Shown: positions 34,731-47,478, numbered from the stretch's first letter. The stretch: 64,000 bases of DNA from Fulvia fulva (GCF_020509005.1 NC_063017.1:2976001-3040000), one strand, 5' to 3'. The notes: a model not told the origin generated them from the sequence alone. Numbers and translations: made by a program.

Positions 34731-37236
34731 ATGGAAAGTACAGCAGACACAGAGACACATCTACAAGCGATCCATCATCCTTCTGATGTCCAGTTACTTG
34801 ATGACATCGACAAACTACGGTCTCATGGCATCAGTCACCTAGTCGCACTACCTCAGCTGGTAGTCTGTGGCGACCAGTCGTCCGGAAAGAGCTCGGTCTT
34901 AGAAGCCATATCTGGAATTCCATTTCCTACGAAAGACAATTTATGTACTCGGTTTGCTACAGAAGTCGTTCTCAGAAGGACATCGGCCGAGCATGTCTCG
35001 GTCACCATCACGCCCGGCCCTGGAAGGGTACACGAAGAAGCGCAAAAGCTGCAACAGTTCAACATGACTCTGACCGACTTGAGGTTATTCGGAGAAGTCC
35101 TTGAGAACGCAAAGGCGGCTATGGGTGTTGTGGATGGCGGAATTGCATTCACCGATGATACCCTCCGTGTCGACATCTCTGGACCCGATCGACCACACTT
35201 AACTATCGTCGACTTACCCGGACTCATACATTCGCACAACAAGTTTCAGTCCACTCAAGACATCGAGATCGTACGATCACTAGTACAGAGGTACATGACA
35301 AGCAGTAGGTCGATCATACTTGCCGTCGTTTCAGCGAAGAACGACTATGCAAATCAAATAGTCCTCAAAATGGCACGAGAAGCCGATCCACATGGTTCAC
35401 GCACGTTGGGGATTATCACGAAACCAGACACACTTCCTGCAGGATCCGAGAGCGAAGCAGACTTCGTGAGTCTTGCGAAGAATGAGGATGTCTCGTTTGA
35501 TCTGGGATGGCATGTCTTGAAGAATCGCGATTACGACTCACGACATTGTTCCTCGGAGCAACGAAACCAGAGTGAGGCCATCTTCCTTAGCCAAGGCGTG
35601 TGGAGCCAGTTGCCGAGGATGGCCGTAGGAGTAGCAAATCTCCGGTCACGGCTTAGCAAAGTTCTTCTGGGTCAGATAAAGCACGAATTGCCGGATCTCA
35701 TCGCGGATATCGAACATAGACTATCCCACTGCCGCACGGAACTTCGAAAGCTGGGCCATAAGCGTCAAACTACGAGTGAGCAGCGAAGCTTCCTTCTACA
35801 TTTAGCTCAGAGCTATCAGAATCTTGCACGTGCAGCGATCGACGGCGTATACGGGGATCCGTTTTTTGGGGACCCTCGATCGGAAGATGGCTATCGTCGG
35901 AGAGTTCGAGCGACTGTACAAAACTTAGGGCTCGAGTTCGCAGATACGATGCGCGGACGTGGGCACCGTTATCAGATCGCCTCGCATCCAGATGACGCTA
36001 CCGGGCCCTCTCGATCATCGGTCCCGATGAATATGAGTCGCCAGGAGTACCTCGAGCACGCCAAGTCTCTTCTGATAAGGAGCCGGGGCAGAGAGTTGCC
36101 AGGAACCTTCAACCCGATGCTCATCGCCGACTTGTTCCACGAGCAGTGTACACCATGGAGATCCATAGTTCTGCAGTACGTCGAAGCCATATGGACTGCT
36201 GCTAGAGATTTTCTTGATTCAGCATTCAACTATCTCACGCAAGAGCAGACTGCTGAACTCATTATGCGAGAAATGATCGAGCCCGACCTGCAACACCGGC
36301 TAGTCAACATGTGTGCCAAAGTTGACTCAATTCTCGACCAGTATAAATCAGGACATCCCATAACCTACAATCACTATTTCACCGAAACTATTCAAAACGT
36401 GAGGACCAAGAGGATGGAAGACGACCTGACGCAGAAGCTCCGCAGGTTTCTCAACCTCCAAGATGGCGAAGTTCTAGAAGAACTGAATTTCACGAAACTG
36501 AAGAAGTCAAGTCTGGTCTCCGCACTTTCCACTAAGAACGAGATCGATATGGACAGGTATGCTTGTGGAGAAGCGGTCGACTGCATGTTTGCATTCTACA
36601 AGGTAGATTATGCTTCTTCACGTGCGACCTACATTCTGATACTCATGTCGTGACAGGTTGCCATGAAGAATGTTGTTGACAATGTCGCGACGCAGTGTTG
36701 GGAAGATCTTCTAATCAAAGCGCTCCCGGATGTTCTGACCCCTACTGCAATCATTGAGATGGAAGCAGTCGAAATTAACAAGATCGCAAAAGAGCCAGGC
36801 GTCAACGTTGATCAGAGAAATGCCTTAACAAAAACACTGCAGATGCTTGAATTGGGCTTGGAGACGTGCCGAAGACACGTAAGTTTCAGGGTCCCTGGTA
36901 GGTGATTCCTAGTGTGTCATATTACGCTCTACATACTTATTCGTGACCAAAGTAGGCCAAGTTTACAGCTACGCTACAGAACTCGACAAAAGTCGGACCG
37001 AGGTTCTGTCCCAGCCTAATAGCCTTGAAAATGCTAGGTTGTGTCAGGAAAAGGAAGCAACATCTGCTAAGCAGTCACCAGAGTTTGTACAGCCAGTAAC
37101 GAATCATCCACCTACATCCATCGAGGAGCACGTCGCATCGGTCATCAGCAATGGTAGCGATACCCAGACTCTGCAGGTGTTGAATGAATTCCAAGCTCCT
37201 CCAAAGAAGAAGAAAAAGATTAGAGTCGTGCAGTAG
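34731..37236 (+). CDS. Dynamin-superfamily (Mx-like) large GTPase
   Basis: Start chosen at ATG 34731 (MESTADTETH); an in-frame alternative start lies 16 codons upstream. Exons 34731-36602, 36657-36897 and 36962-37236 give about 795 residues. Intron 1 (GTAGAT...ACAG, 54 bp) is secure because it restores the GTPase effector domain. Intron 2 (36898-36961) is less certain, and the protein could end at 36905. The GTPase motifs are complete: GDQSSGKSS (residues 47-55), CTR (72-74), DLPGL (161-165), TKPD (230-233). A helical stalk follows, then a GED-like segment (KNVVDNVATQCWEDLLIKAL). The tail ends PPKKKKKIRVVQ. Dynamins self-assemble and remodel membranes. Fungal Mx-like members of this type are common and mostly uncharacterised. 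This is the only gene in the island without a nonsense change. Confidence 0.9.
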
Positions 37237-38460
37237 TACAACAATACAGTACAGGTGTAGCTCCAGGCTTATATTCGACGGCGCGGCGGACACGGCCCTT
37301 GATGACGTGATCTCGTTAACTAAACTCACAAACTTCCAATGTCGCCCATTTCATATCCGTGATATCAGCAATGTGTACCTCTGCGATCATTTCATTTGTT
37401 CTGTTATCCCGAAACATAGTACTCGAGCACCTGGTTCCATGGTATCGAACTCGATTTCAGCACCAGACCCTATGCCAACAGGGGTTGATCAAAGACGCCA
37501 GGGCACAATATGGATGCGACCACCAACCTCAAGGCATGCCTGTCGGACATGTTGGTCAGGAACGATCATCTGCTAGATAAGTGAGTAAGAAGTGCGTATA
37601 GGTACGTCGAAGAAGCATGGACAGTGGTGGTCTCGAAGCTGAATGGGCTTTCATTGGTGTGCCGGGCACGATGGCAAGTCTCAAGCCAGACAGTGACGAC
37701 CATTTCTACCCGCCCCACTAGGTCTGGTATCGCGTGTAGTCTAGCACCAGAGAAAGGAGAGCAAGGCGAAGGAAGAGATGATGGAGAGGCTTATGGAGCA
37801 GCAAAGAGAGCAGCTGGGTCGGCTGACGGCTGTGATGTCAAGTACTGTGTCGTGCAGTAGAGCCTAGATCTGAAAGATTATCGATCTACTACGTGTGGAC
37901 TTTAAGGCATGGTGCCGTTGCACCCGTAGAGCTACAGCAAAGGGTCCCTGGAGGAGATTTGCATCTGTACGGCACATGAGAACGCTGCACGTTTCAGGAC
38001 ACAGTCTCGTTGTGGACAGAACTCTGCTCCGCGTCACGTGATGGTTAGACTTCTCGCCTAGTTGCTTAAAGATTCCAGTAGATAGACACACACCTGTTAG
38101 TTTGGTTGGGGCGGCTACAGCTTCAAGCAATGACAGCTTGGTGCTTATTGTCCGCATTCGGTGGTAGGTCTCTATGTATTATGAGACCTCGGCTTTGCAA
38201 CACTGGACGAGAGATGGATGTAACGTCCATCCACACGTCACGAGCCATCCTCGGTGGCGAGCCAAATGGAGAGTGATTCGAAACTGATAAGGCCACCGAG
38301 CTCGCGCAAATGCCTCTGTTCGCTTGAATTTTCGAAATGCCGTTATATATCGTACTGTAGTACTCGGCGGCAGCAGGCTGACTGTTCCGTTCAAATCGTA
38401 TCGTGACGTTCTTATCGGAACACACCGCCGGCTTGGCGCTCAGCTTTGTATTTAGAGTTT
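37237..38460. other. No gene recognised apart from the coiled-coil repeat
   Basis: Normal composition. Open stretches such as 37184-37576 plus and 38123-38425 minus have no motifs. The stretch holds the repeat at 37757-37838 and ends at the RIP boundary near 38500. Confidence 0.3.
37757..37838 (+). repeat. Coiled-coil-coding repeat, copy 2
   Basis: Matches 28084-28162. The shared frame reads EEMMERLMEQQREQLGRLTAVM. It is followed after a few codons by a TAG at 37858-37860. Confidence 0.6.
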
Positions 38461-38499
38461 TCTCAGGTAGCTTTTCTGTATCTCAGATTCACACTCGCC

Positions 38500-39390
38500 A
38501 AGGTTCTCATATCTAGTAGCTTCCCTTACTTTTAGCCTTTCTATTAGGTTAATTCAGCCTATAAGTAAATCTCCTAAGCTATAAGTCTCTAACTTACGCC
38601 TTAGTCGGACCTTAGTACTATAGCTAAGCGAGGTAACATTACTAACCTTATCTCAGCTCCTACAAACGGGGCGGGCTACTTAAACCTTTAGTATAGAGGA
38701 CACTAACTAATACCCTAATTAAGGTGGTTATTACCTACCGGATTAGTAAGGTTTCGCTACTTATCTAGTCGGAGAGGGCCTAGCCTATAGTCGCGCCCTA
38801 GGTAATAACTACGCGGCTTAGCCTACTAGCCTAAACGACACCTTTAGGGCCACTTAGGCTATATCTCTAGCTACTCGGTCGTATCGCCGCCCTAACCGCG
38901 ATAGCGACACGGAGATAGATAGGGCGGACTACCTAGACGAAGATAACTTCGGCCTATATAACGAGCTAGCTAGTAGAGGTAAGGCGCCTAGAATAGGGGA
39001 TCCCCCTGTTCTAAAGTCTAACGCTTAGAACGATAAGTACCTTAACTAGATATTGTCTATTAGAGCCTAGATTAGCCTAAATAAGAAATAGATTATTAAA
39101 CGACGCCTTTCCGACCTAGAGAAACTAGAGCTCGTTAGTAGCTTCGTTAGTAGCGACTTTAACTAGTTATAGTTTAAAGCTATTAAAGAAACGCGCCTAA
39201 AGCCCCCTTATCTTAGGCATAGTAATTTCGACGATATAATTACGTAGATCTCTAACTTTATAGTCGACCTAGACTATTAGGAGTAGATCTAGCGTAAGTA
39301 GGAGACTATCCGTTAAACTAGGAGTATTAGGACCTTTATTAGGTCGCTTAGGCTAACTAGGAGCCGTATAACTCCCCTACTTATTACGAT
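38500..39390 (+). mobile_element. RIP-degraded coding remnant, class unclear
   Basis: CpA/TpG become scarce from about 38500. On the plus strand 38900-39330 reads as protein-like sequence with regular TAG interruptions (DYLDEDNFGLYNELASRGK, KRRLSDLEKLELVSSFVSSD), implying an old gene of a mobile element. It was not possible to decide whether it belongs to the following element 4 or to a separate one. Confidence 0.45.
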
Positions 39391-41894
39391 TTACTACTAC
39401 CGTAACGTCGCGCCGCGGCTCTTCCCTACGTACTAGCGCCTTAGCGCTTCCTTATATATCTCGCGCGCTTCGCGCTTCTCTTTCGTAGCCTTACTAAATA
39501 ACGCTTATTTTACGGTAACTCTATACTATTGTCTTATAGATCACTATCCGTAATAGTTTATTCGGTCGTATAAGCGGCCTATCTAGTTAGGCTAGTAGTT
39601 ATAATTAAATCGTACTAGTAAAGTACGCGTTAAGGTAGGTCAAGTTCACTATAGTTACTAACCGTCGAGTCGCGCGTATAGGCGTATTAATAATAACTAT
39701 AGTCGCGTAAACAAGCGTATTAGTTAAGTCAATAGATTACCTCTCTCCTTTACGTAAAACGCGCGCCTTCCTACTCTTATAGGGCCCTTATATACCTACT
39801 AAGAGAGTAGTCTTATCTACTACGTAATAGTATAATATAGCTATACCCAATAGTACTACTAACGGGGTGCTCTTACCTAAGTAACCTCTTTATCTAGATC
39901 TTAGTAAGTATAAGCGTTAGTCGCTCGTACGCGCTAAGCTTTTCCTAACCGTATCTACTAAAACGTAGATACTCGATAACCTAGGTATCGATACCGCCCT
40001 AGGTGCCTTCCCTTCCGACGACGACTCGAACGTATTCGCCGCCGAATAATAAGAGATCGAGAAGGACCTACTACCTAAAGAATAGTAGTTTGCCTTAACA
40101 TCCGACCCTATTAACTTCGTATAATTTCTCGACGAAGAATAGATCTTAGAAGAAGGAGGAATCAAGGCATACAAGATTATAGAGTCAAGAGATATCATAT
40201 CTATATAGGATAGTAATACTAATAATATACGCTAACCTAAGGAGTAAGTAATCGCCTTAGAGTATATAACTATTAAGAGCCTAGCCGAGTTCGCGACTCG
40301 TACTATAGTATACCCGGAGATTATATTTCACCTCGTTCGCTAGATATAGTTAGACTTTATTATACTTTTTAACTAGGTCGAGTTCCTAAAGAAGGCTAAT
40401 AAGGTTATTTAGCGTAAGTATACCGATATAAAGAAGGAACGTGACATCGTATCCGAGAGTCTTAGTTAACTAGAAAAGGATAAGGATGTTAAGGGCCTCT
40501 TTATATTCTACTTTAATAAATACTAGAAGTATAAGAGTTAGATATAAGACCTTAAGGAAGCTAATTAGCGCCTCTAATAGGATAACGATACGCTCTTCGG
40601 ATAGGTCGAGAAGTTATAGGTAGGTATATTACCTAAGGACATTAAAGCCCTGTCTAAGCGTAATTAGACTCTAAATTAGGAGGTAGTAGAGCTAAAGGCT
40701 TAGATAGTAGCTAAGGATACGAACGGTACTAGTAATACTAGCGGTACTAACGGTAATAATAATAATAACCGTAGTCGTTAGGTCCGCGTCTACTCCTCTC
40801 GTCGTAACGGTGTTTTACGATTACCTACGCCTCCTACTTAGTAGGACCCTATAGGTAGAGGTACCTAACGAGGAGGTAGTAGAGGTAGTAGCGATAACGA
40901 CGGAGATAACTCTAATAACAATAAGGGTAGAGATAATAGTCGACTACGCCGTTACCTACGCCGTAACTCCTTATAACGAGAACGCTAGGGTATACCTAGT
41001 AGTACTTCTAGAGTAACTAGTAATACCGCCGTTAGCTAGTTCACTACTATCGAACCCTTCGTTAATATAATATATACTAACAAGTTAGTTAAGGATCTAG
41101 AAAGTAAGTTTAATAATAAGAATATGAACTTTGACCGTTAGCTCGATTAGCTAGAGATTAAGCTGTCCGTAATATAGTTCTAGACTATTAAGGATAGACT
41201 ACGCTATATCCTTAACTACCTCGACGGGTACCCGTACTAGCTATATAATCCGCGAGTACCCTCTAAGCGTACTAAGCGTAATTACGTTAACCCCTTCAAG
41301 TCTATCGATAGGATAATCTAATTCCTTATCGATCGGTATAGTAAGAAGGACGTCGTAGGTAAGGCCTTCTAGAAGCTCTAGGTCTTATAGTAGGGTAAGA
41401 ACGAGTCATTTTCTATCTTTATCGCTAAGTACGACAAACAGCGTAACTTATACGACCTATTAGCTAAGACTAATCACCGCCTACTCGAGGGTAAGCTTAA
41501 CTATAAATATATAGAGGCACTACGTATAGAGACTAAGGACCGCGAAGACTTAGTCGACCTATACTATAAGCTCGAAGCTAAGTTCGAGCGCCTAAAGTCA
41601 GAGATCCTAGCTATACTACGACTACCTCGTAGTACTAGCGATAGTAATAGCGGTAGTAACGGTACTATACCTACCGCGCCCGGCGTAGCCTAAGGTTTAG
41701 GCCTTAAGCTATACGCTTAGATACCGCGCGAATTTAAGGAACTTAAGAAGCTCGAGCCTAAGAAGAAAGCTAGTATTATCGTAGTAGGCGGTTATGTCCG
41801 CTACCGCCGTATAGACTATAACTTATACTCGCTAGACTACCCTATTAAGTAGTATAAGCGCCCTCCGCCGCGCGCGAACGCTAGCTCTATAATA
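39390..41894 (+). mobile_element. Ty3-like element 4: LTR and gag (RIP-degraded, truncated by a LINE)
   Basis: An LTR-like stretch (about 39390-39575) shares the layout of the element 3 LTR: a GC-rich start, AGCGCTTCCTTATA(TA), CGCGC, then CTTCTCTTTCGTAGC. It is followed on the plus strand by a gag-like region (about 39830-41890) with charged coiled-coil and glycine/asparagine-rich low-complexity codons. The LINE at 41895 cuts it. No pol sequence was recognised beyond the LINE, so the element may be truncated. Confidence 0.55.
41881..41894. repeat. Target-site duplication CTAGCTCTATAATA, left copy
   Basis: 14 bp, exactly repeated at 46854-46867, defining the LINE between them. Confidence 0.88.
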
Positions 41895-44800
41895 GATAGA
41901 TAGATTTGTCATCCCCCTGTTCTAGGACCCTATCCGGCCTATATAGGTATATATCTATTGTTATATATAAAGGGAAACCCGAATAGGTGAAAACCCTTCC
42001 CGCCCCCGACTACTCCTTATCTAGATTAGCTTTCCCTCTAAACGTACGTAGTCTATATCACTACCCCGTTAGCCCCCGCTCCTAGCCGGTCTCGTCGCGC
42101 TACGTCGTATCCTCTCTTCCTATACTACTCCTACTAGGCGGTACTGTTCTAGCTAGCCCTTCTCTAGTATCTAGTTCGTAATGCGCCGTAGGTCCTTAGC
42201 GTTATTAAGAAGTGCCCTAATCGTCCGGTTCCTCGCCTTTGCTATCTACTCCCCCCTTCCTAGCGACTACCTCGGACAGACGAGGAGTACGTACCGTACG
42301 TTCTAGGAGCGATAGCCGTAGGGGCAGCTAGTATTCGTGTATCCTAGAACCTTCTTCTATAATAGGTACCCCTAGAGGCCGATGTGTTCGCTTCGTAGTT
42401 AGGTTACTATACTACTCTATGCCCTCGTAAGGCGGTAGTAGATAAGCTTCGGGGGGTGCTTAACCGCGGATTTTATAGCTAACTATTCCTTAGGTTGTCC
42501 CGCTAGCTAAGGGCGTCCACTATGCCCTACAACCTAGTTATTCCACCTCTCTTTCTATAGTTGCTCTATAAACGATTTCTTACCTTCCTATTATATTGCT
42601 AGCTATTCGTCCCTTACCCGGTAGTTCGGCTCGTTTCCGGGTCGAATGACCTTATACGCTAGTACTAATTCGCGGGCCCTTACGACTATACTAGCGATGA
42701 CCTTCTATACTAGGTACTATACCGACTTGCCTAAGTAGGAGGTCTATAGTCCCTAGATATATAGGTCGATCGGCGGTATAGCGGTCTCGTGCTTAAGTAT
42801 CCTCGTTAGTATCGACTTATATACCCCGGTGACCTTCCTTAGGCATTAGTTTTGGATCTTCGCTAGCGGCGCGACGAGTCCCTTTAATAGGTAGGTCCTC
42901 TCGCCTAAGGACTATACTTAGCTACTATAGGTAAGGACTAGCCGTATAATAGCCGTATATAGAAGTCGTAACTACCGGAAGTCCGCCCCCTATATAGACG
43001 TAGTGAGCCTCTAGTATAATGCTATATTCTGTTTAGCTTTCCGTAATATTGCCTATACGTACTTCCTCTACCGTAGCGCCGGGTCTACCTATAGTCCGAG
43101 GATCCTAAGCTGATTTACCGGTTTAGTCGTATGCCCCTATATCTAGATAGAAGCTTGTATATTATGAAACCGAAACCGGCGCGTAAAGTGTATTAGATTG
43201 TACTTTTCTAGGGTAAACCGGGCCCCGTGCCTCCTAGCCTAGTCCTCGTAGATCTTATACTTCTCTTCTAGTAGCCTATAGTTCTCCTTAGTCGAGGAAG
43301 ACCACGCTAGGATGTTTGTGTCGTCTACGAAGCCGCTCGTAGCGGTGTTCTAGGATTCTAGGGCTAGGAGTAGCGTCGCTATAAAGAAGAGGAATAGAAT
43401 AGGTGCTAGCGTTAAGCCTTACGGGATTCTAGTATAGACTACTTAAAATAGGCTTCTATACTAGCCGACTAGGATCGACGTACTACGGTTCTAGAGGTAG
43501 GACCGTACGAAGTTAACAAGCTACTTAGGGAGTCCTTTCGACCTTAGGATATAGAGTAGCCGCGGGTGTGATACGTAGTCGAAGGCTCCCGATATGTCTA
43601 GGCTAAGTAAGGAGGCCACCTTATCTCTATTCTTATACTAGATAGCCTTTACCTAAGAGGTGATAAGTTCTATCGCGGATAGCGTCGATCGCTATAGGCG
43701 CGTACCTATCTAGGTGTCCGGGAGTAGGGAGTATTCCTCTACCGCCTCGGAGAGTCTCGTTATAACTAGCTTCTTAAGCGCCTTCCTAAGAGTATTAAGG
43801 AGCGTAATTAGGCGGTACGACTTCACCTACGTATAGTCTTCCTTTTACGGCTTACGTAGGACTACTGTCGTCGATTGTTTAAAAGCTATCGGGTAGTATC
43901 CGGTCTATAGGTAGGCGTTAAAGATCGCTATAACTACTAGGGCTAGTTGATCTCTACACTTCTTTAGTAGCTCGTTTGGGATCCTATCCGGCCCCGGGGC
44001 TTTCTTCGCCGGTAACTTCCTTAGTATAGCGGCAACTTCTCCCTCGGACACCTCCTATCGGACCGCGATGCTAGGGGCTAGGGGGGTAGAGCTGTTTATG
44101 TCGCTTAGATTAGCCTCGACTAGGGGCGGGAAGAACTTACTAGCTAGTAGACGCGCCTTAGCCTCGGGGTCGCTAACCGGGCTACTAGGCGATTATAGCG
44201 CTAGGATAGAGAAGGAGGGGCCCTATATAGGGTCCTATCGGGTTCATTTTGCTAGCTTCTATATCCTCTCTAGCTTGCCGGCGATTCTTCTACTATAGCC
44301 CTCTAGCCGACTGCTTTCTCCCTCCGTATTATAGCTTTCTTCTATTAGTATGCCTCCCTATATACGTTCTAGGCCTCCTCGCTATAGCTACTCGTCTATA
44401 CCCGGCGGGCTCTCCTTGCTTCTCTTACTACCGTAGTGTACTCCGGCGTCTAGTATAGTTTGGACTATGTCGTTAGTTAGGCAAGCGGAACGTAAAGTGA
44501 GGTCGCTTTTCTTATTTCGTCTATCAACCCCTAGACTGCTTCGTCTATCTCGTCTTTACTATTGTATTGCTACTACGCGATCTGGACTAGCCTCTTAGAG
44601 TCATCGAGGTACGCCTAGATGTTGGCCTAGTAGGCCTTTCCCTAGTTTAGCTTAGGGGTTCTCGCTAGTATACGTTATATCTATATCGTAATAGAGGTCC
44701 TGACTAGTATGTGGTCTAACGACGCCTCGAGTTCATATTCGATCCTATAGTAGGTTACCGTGTAGTAGTAGCTATCTAAGATCTAGGAGAGGTCGATCGT

Positions 44801-46853
44801 GCCTTAGAGTCCCCCTCTCTTCTAGGTACCTAGGTCCTTCGGGGTATTAAGGGCAATTGCGTTGCTCGCTATTAAGTCGAGTACTTCGTCGGCTATAGGG
44901 TGCGGCTACATAAGGCTTTCCTAGGAAGAGTAGTGTATATTGAAGTCTCCTACTACAATATAGTACCCTTGTCTCTTAAGCGTACTGTCTAGGTGTCTAT
45001 AGACCCCTAGGTCGCGGCTAGACCTCGAGGCTAGCGGTTATATATATAGGTTGTATATCTAGGTGCTACCTACGTAGAGGGAGGTAATATTGCCCCCGCC
45101 TTCTTCGTCTATATAGTATACTACCTCCTAGTCGGATTCTAGTATGTCCTTGCTAATATAGAAGCACGTGCGGGGTCTGCCGTCGCCTCGTAGGCATGTC
45201 GTGTAGCCTAGTGACTTGTAGGTCGTTAGTCTCTTATAGTACGGGTTAATCTATAGCTCCTAGATTATAAGGACGTAGTAGACGCGCGGGTCCGCCTCGT
45301 ATAGGAAATGGTTCTAGACTATATCCTTACTATAGTTAACGTTATACTAGATGATACTAAGCGTATCGAGGCTAGTTATTAGTATCGATAATCATTTCCT
45401 CTATAGCGTCCTATGTCCTACTACCCTATACGTCCTAGTCTACGCCTATCGGCTATATACTAAAGGGGAGCCGGACCTAGTTAGATTCCCTCGCCGTAGC
45501 TAGTAGAGCACGTAGCCTCCCGTACGCCCTAGGTTACGTATCCTTTATATCGTTCTCGGCCCTAGGGCGCTTATACCTAACCGCCGCTAGTTAGTTCCGG
45601 TATAGGCTAGCCTCACGGTCGCCGTAGAATCTTAGGGCGACGGTTCTGTTTATGATTGCCTTGTTTTTTGCTAGTTTCCGCTATAGGCATTCCGTACTAT
45701 ACGATAGGTAGTGCCCCGGACAGTTCGCGTACCGTCTCGTAGTCGATATATAGTCCCTAGACATATAGTCTCCTATATAGTTCGAGTAGGCCTACTTGTT
45801 TATATACGTGTAGGTTTGGTGTCTATACTATTAGCATTTGAAGTATTAGAGGACACGAAAGGATAAGGAGTGCTTTTCTACTATCTTAAGGCTATATTAC
45901 TAGACTAGGCCTTGTTCTATTGCTAGATCCGCCGCTTTCGCGTCTTATAGCTATACTATTAGCGCCGAGGCCTTCTTGCCTTCTAGCCATTTCCTATAGA
46001 GCTAAGTCGCCTCCTAGATTAGAGAGTTAAGAGTGACCGGGTTGTCCTCTTAGAGAGCGCGTAGGTGACCTTAGTTAGTTAGGTCAAACTCCTTAGGCAT
46101 GTCGTGGACTAGGATCGTGAATTATTTCGTTAAGACCTTCGCTAATACCGTAACCTTAGATACCTACTATAGCTATACCTCTAGGTGCCTCCTAGTAGTA
46201 GTAGAGCTAGTATAGATCTATAGAGTGCCGTTAGACTGTTAGTTTACTACGACCACCCCTAGTTAGTTAATTCGTTAGGCGAGCTCCTTGTTCGATAGCT
46301 TCGTAACTTCGGCCTAGTCTTCCTTTACTATAATACGGATCGTAACTATATCGTGCGTTAGGCGGGGGCCCAGTATCGATGCCGCGACCGATGCCTAGCT
46401 ATAGGGGTGTTGATTCCGGGTGGCCTTGCTAATCGCCTAGGACGTCGTCCTTATTTCTTATTACCCTCGGTAATACGATAGTATAAGCGCCGTACGTAGC
46501 TAAGTGATCATTACCTATAGAGACCGGTAAGGGAGCTAATCGTTAGTTTCTATACTTTTTACGTCCTCTATAAGTTGCTACTAGTTGTCCTAGGGGGGCT
46601 TCGCCTATAGGGCCGTAGGCGCCGTTAGTACCGTAGCCTAGGCTACTATTACCTAGGAGTTGCCTAATGTAGCTAGGCACCTCCGCGGCGTTTAGAGCTA
46701 AAGAAATAGGGTGAAGAGAGCTTTAAGCTATCTAGATTAAATGAGGTAGAACTCCCTTAGTCCTAGGGGCAGTGGCCTGCTTTATATATCGTTAGAATGG
46801 CCTTAATAAGAGCTTTCGAATGTCGTTAACGCTATCTCTATCGATAATATAGT
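41895..46853 (-). mobile_element. Full-length Tad1-like LINE, RIP-degraded (4,959 bp)
   Basis: Minus-strand non-LTR element bounded by 14-bp duplications. Reading from its 5' end at 46853: ORF1 with CCHC knuckles (CFKC..YGH-type, about 45700-45850), an endonuclease domain in ORF2 (IIQEL, VVGDFNIHYSS; about 44880-45370), a reverse transcriptase with FVDD at 43320-43331, and the C-terminal region with zinc motif (42250-42420). The 3' end (left) has a short (ATCT)n tail instead of poly(A). Stops are RIP-type throughout. It is collinear with the copy beginning at 59101. Confidence 0.9.
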
Positions 46854-46867
46854 CTAGCTCTATAATA

Positions 46868-47158
46868 TAGACACTAGCTAACTCTTAGTAATAGGGAAAT
46901 AGCTAGACTAACGCTTAAGTACGACAACCGTTAGTCCTACTTACGAATATAATACTAAGAAGGAAATATAGCGAGATACGGTAATATAAGGACTAGAGTA
47001 CGCTTTATATATATTAGTAAGCTCTCTAATACCGCCTATTATATAAGGGGTACTAAGACCGAGAGTGTGCCCTTACCTTATAATACCTAGTAGTATAGAT
47101 AGTAATTAAGCTCTTACCTTCCTTAATTATAATACTACCTCTTAGTATATAAATTCTA
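46868..47158. other. RIP-degraded sequence between LINE and pogo copy B
   Basis: TpA-rich sequence continuing from the target of the LINE insertion up to the TA that precedes the pogo terminal repeat. No frame or motif can be assigned. It may be the residual end of element 4. Confidence 0.35.
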
Positions 47159-47160
47159 TA

Positions 47161-47227
47161 ACGTACTTTACTACCGAGCGGGCTATACTACCGAGCGGGC
47201 TACTTCTACTAAGAACTATACTACTTC
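47161..47227 (+). repeat. Terminal inverted repeat of pogo copy B
   Basis: 67 bp beginning ACGTACTTTACTACC, nearly the reverse complement of 18306-18372. It contains two tandem ACTACCGAGCGGGCT units. TA at 47159-47160 is the target dinucleotide. Confidence 0.75.
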
Positions 47228-47283
47228 TACTTTAATTGCGACGGTATCTTAATACGACGACATCCTATAGAATTGTTACTAGG

Positions 47284-47467
47284 TGTCACGGGCGACCCGC
47301 GCCACTTCACTACCGAAGCGTCGGCCCGGCTGAACCGCGGACCTTCCGCATCGGGTTAGCGCGGCTTGGCGCTTCCTTATAAGCCCGCCGCGCCTCGCGC
47401 TCCTCTTTCGTAGCTTCGTAGAACAACAACTATCTCAATCAGACTCTATAGTACGCGCGCCCTTACA
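47284..47467 (+). repeat. 5' LTR of element 3
   Basis: TGTCACGGGC...CCCTTACA, 184 bp. A TATA box (TATAAG, 47378-47383) lies 40 nt before GTAGAACAA (47418-47426), the probable transcript start region. It differs from the 3' LTR by ACTACCG versus ACTGCCG, a RIP-type change in this copy. Confidence 0.95.
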
Positions 47468-47469
47468 GT

Positions 47470-47478
47470 TTGTTCTAC
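47470..47478 (+). other. Putative self-priming primer-binding site of element 3
   Basis: TTGTTCTAC begins 2 nt after the LTR, where a primer-binding site belongs, but it does not begin with TGG (complement of a tRNA CCA end). It is the exact reverse complement of GTAGAACAA at 47418-47426 inside the LTR. The same pair occurs in element 5. This is the arrangement of Tf1-type self-primed elements. Confidence 0.6.

Noticed and set aside
39917..40198. 93-codon minus-strand frame in element 4
   Set aside because: It is antisense to RIPed gag; loss of CpA/TpG removes stops on the opposite strand by chance.
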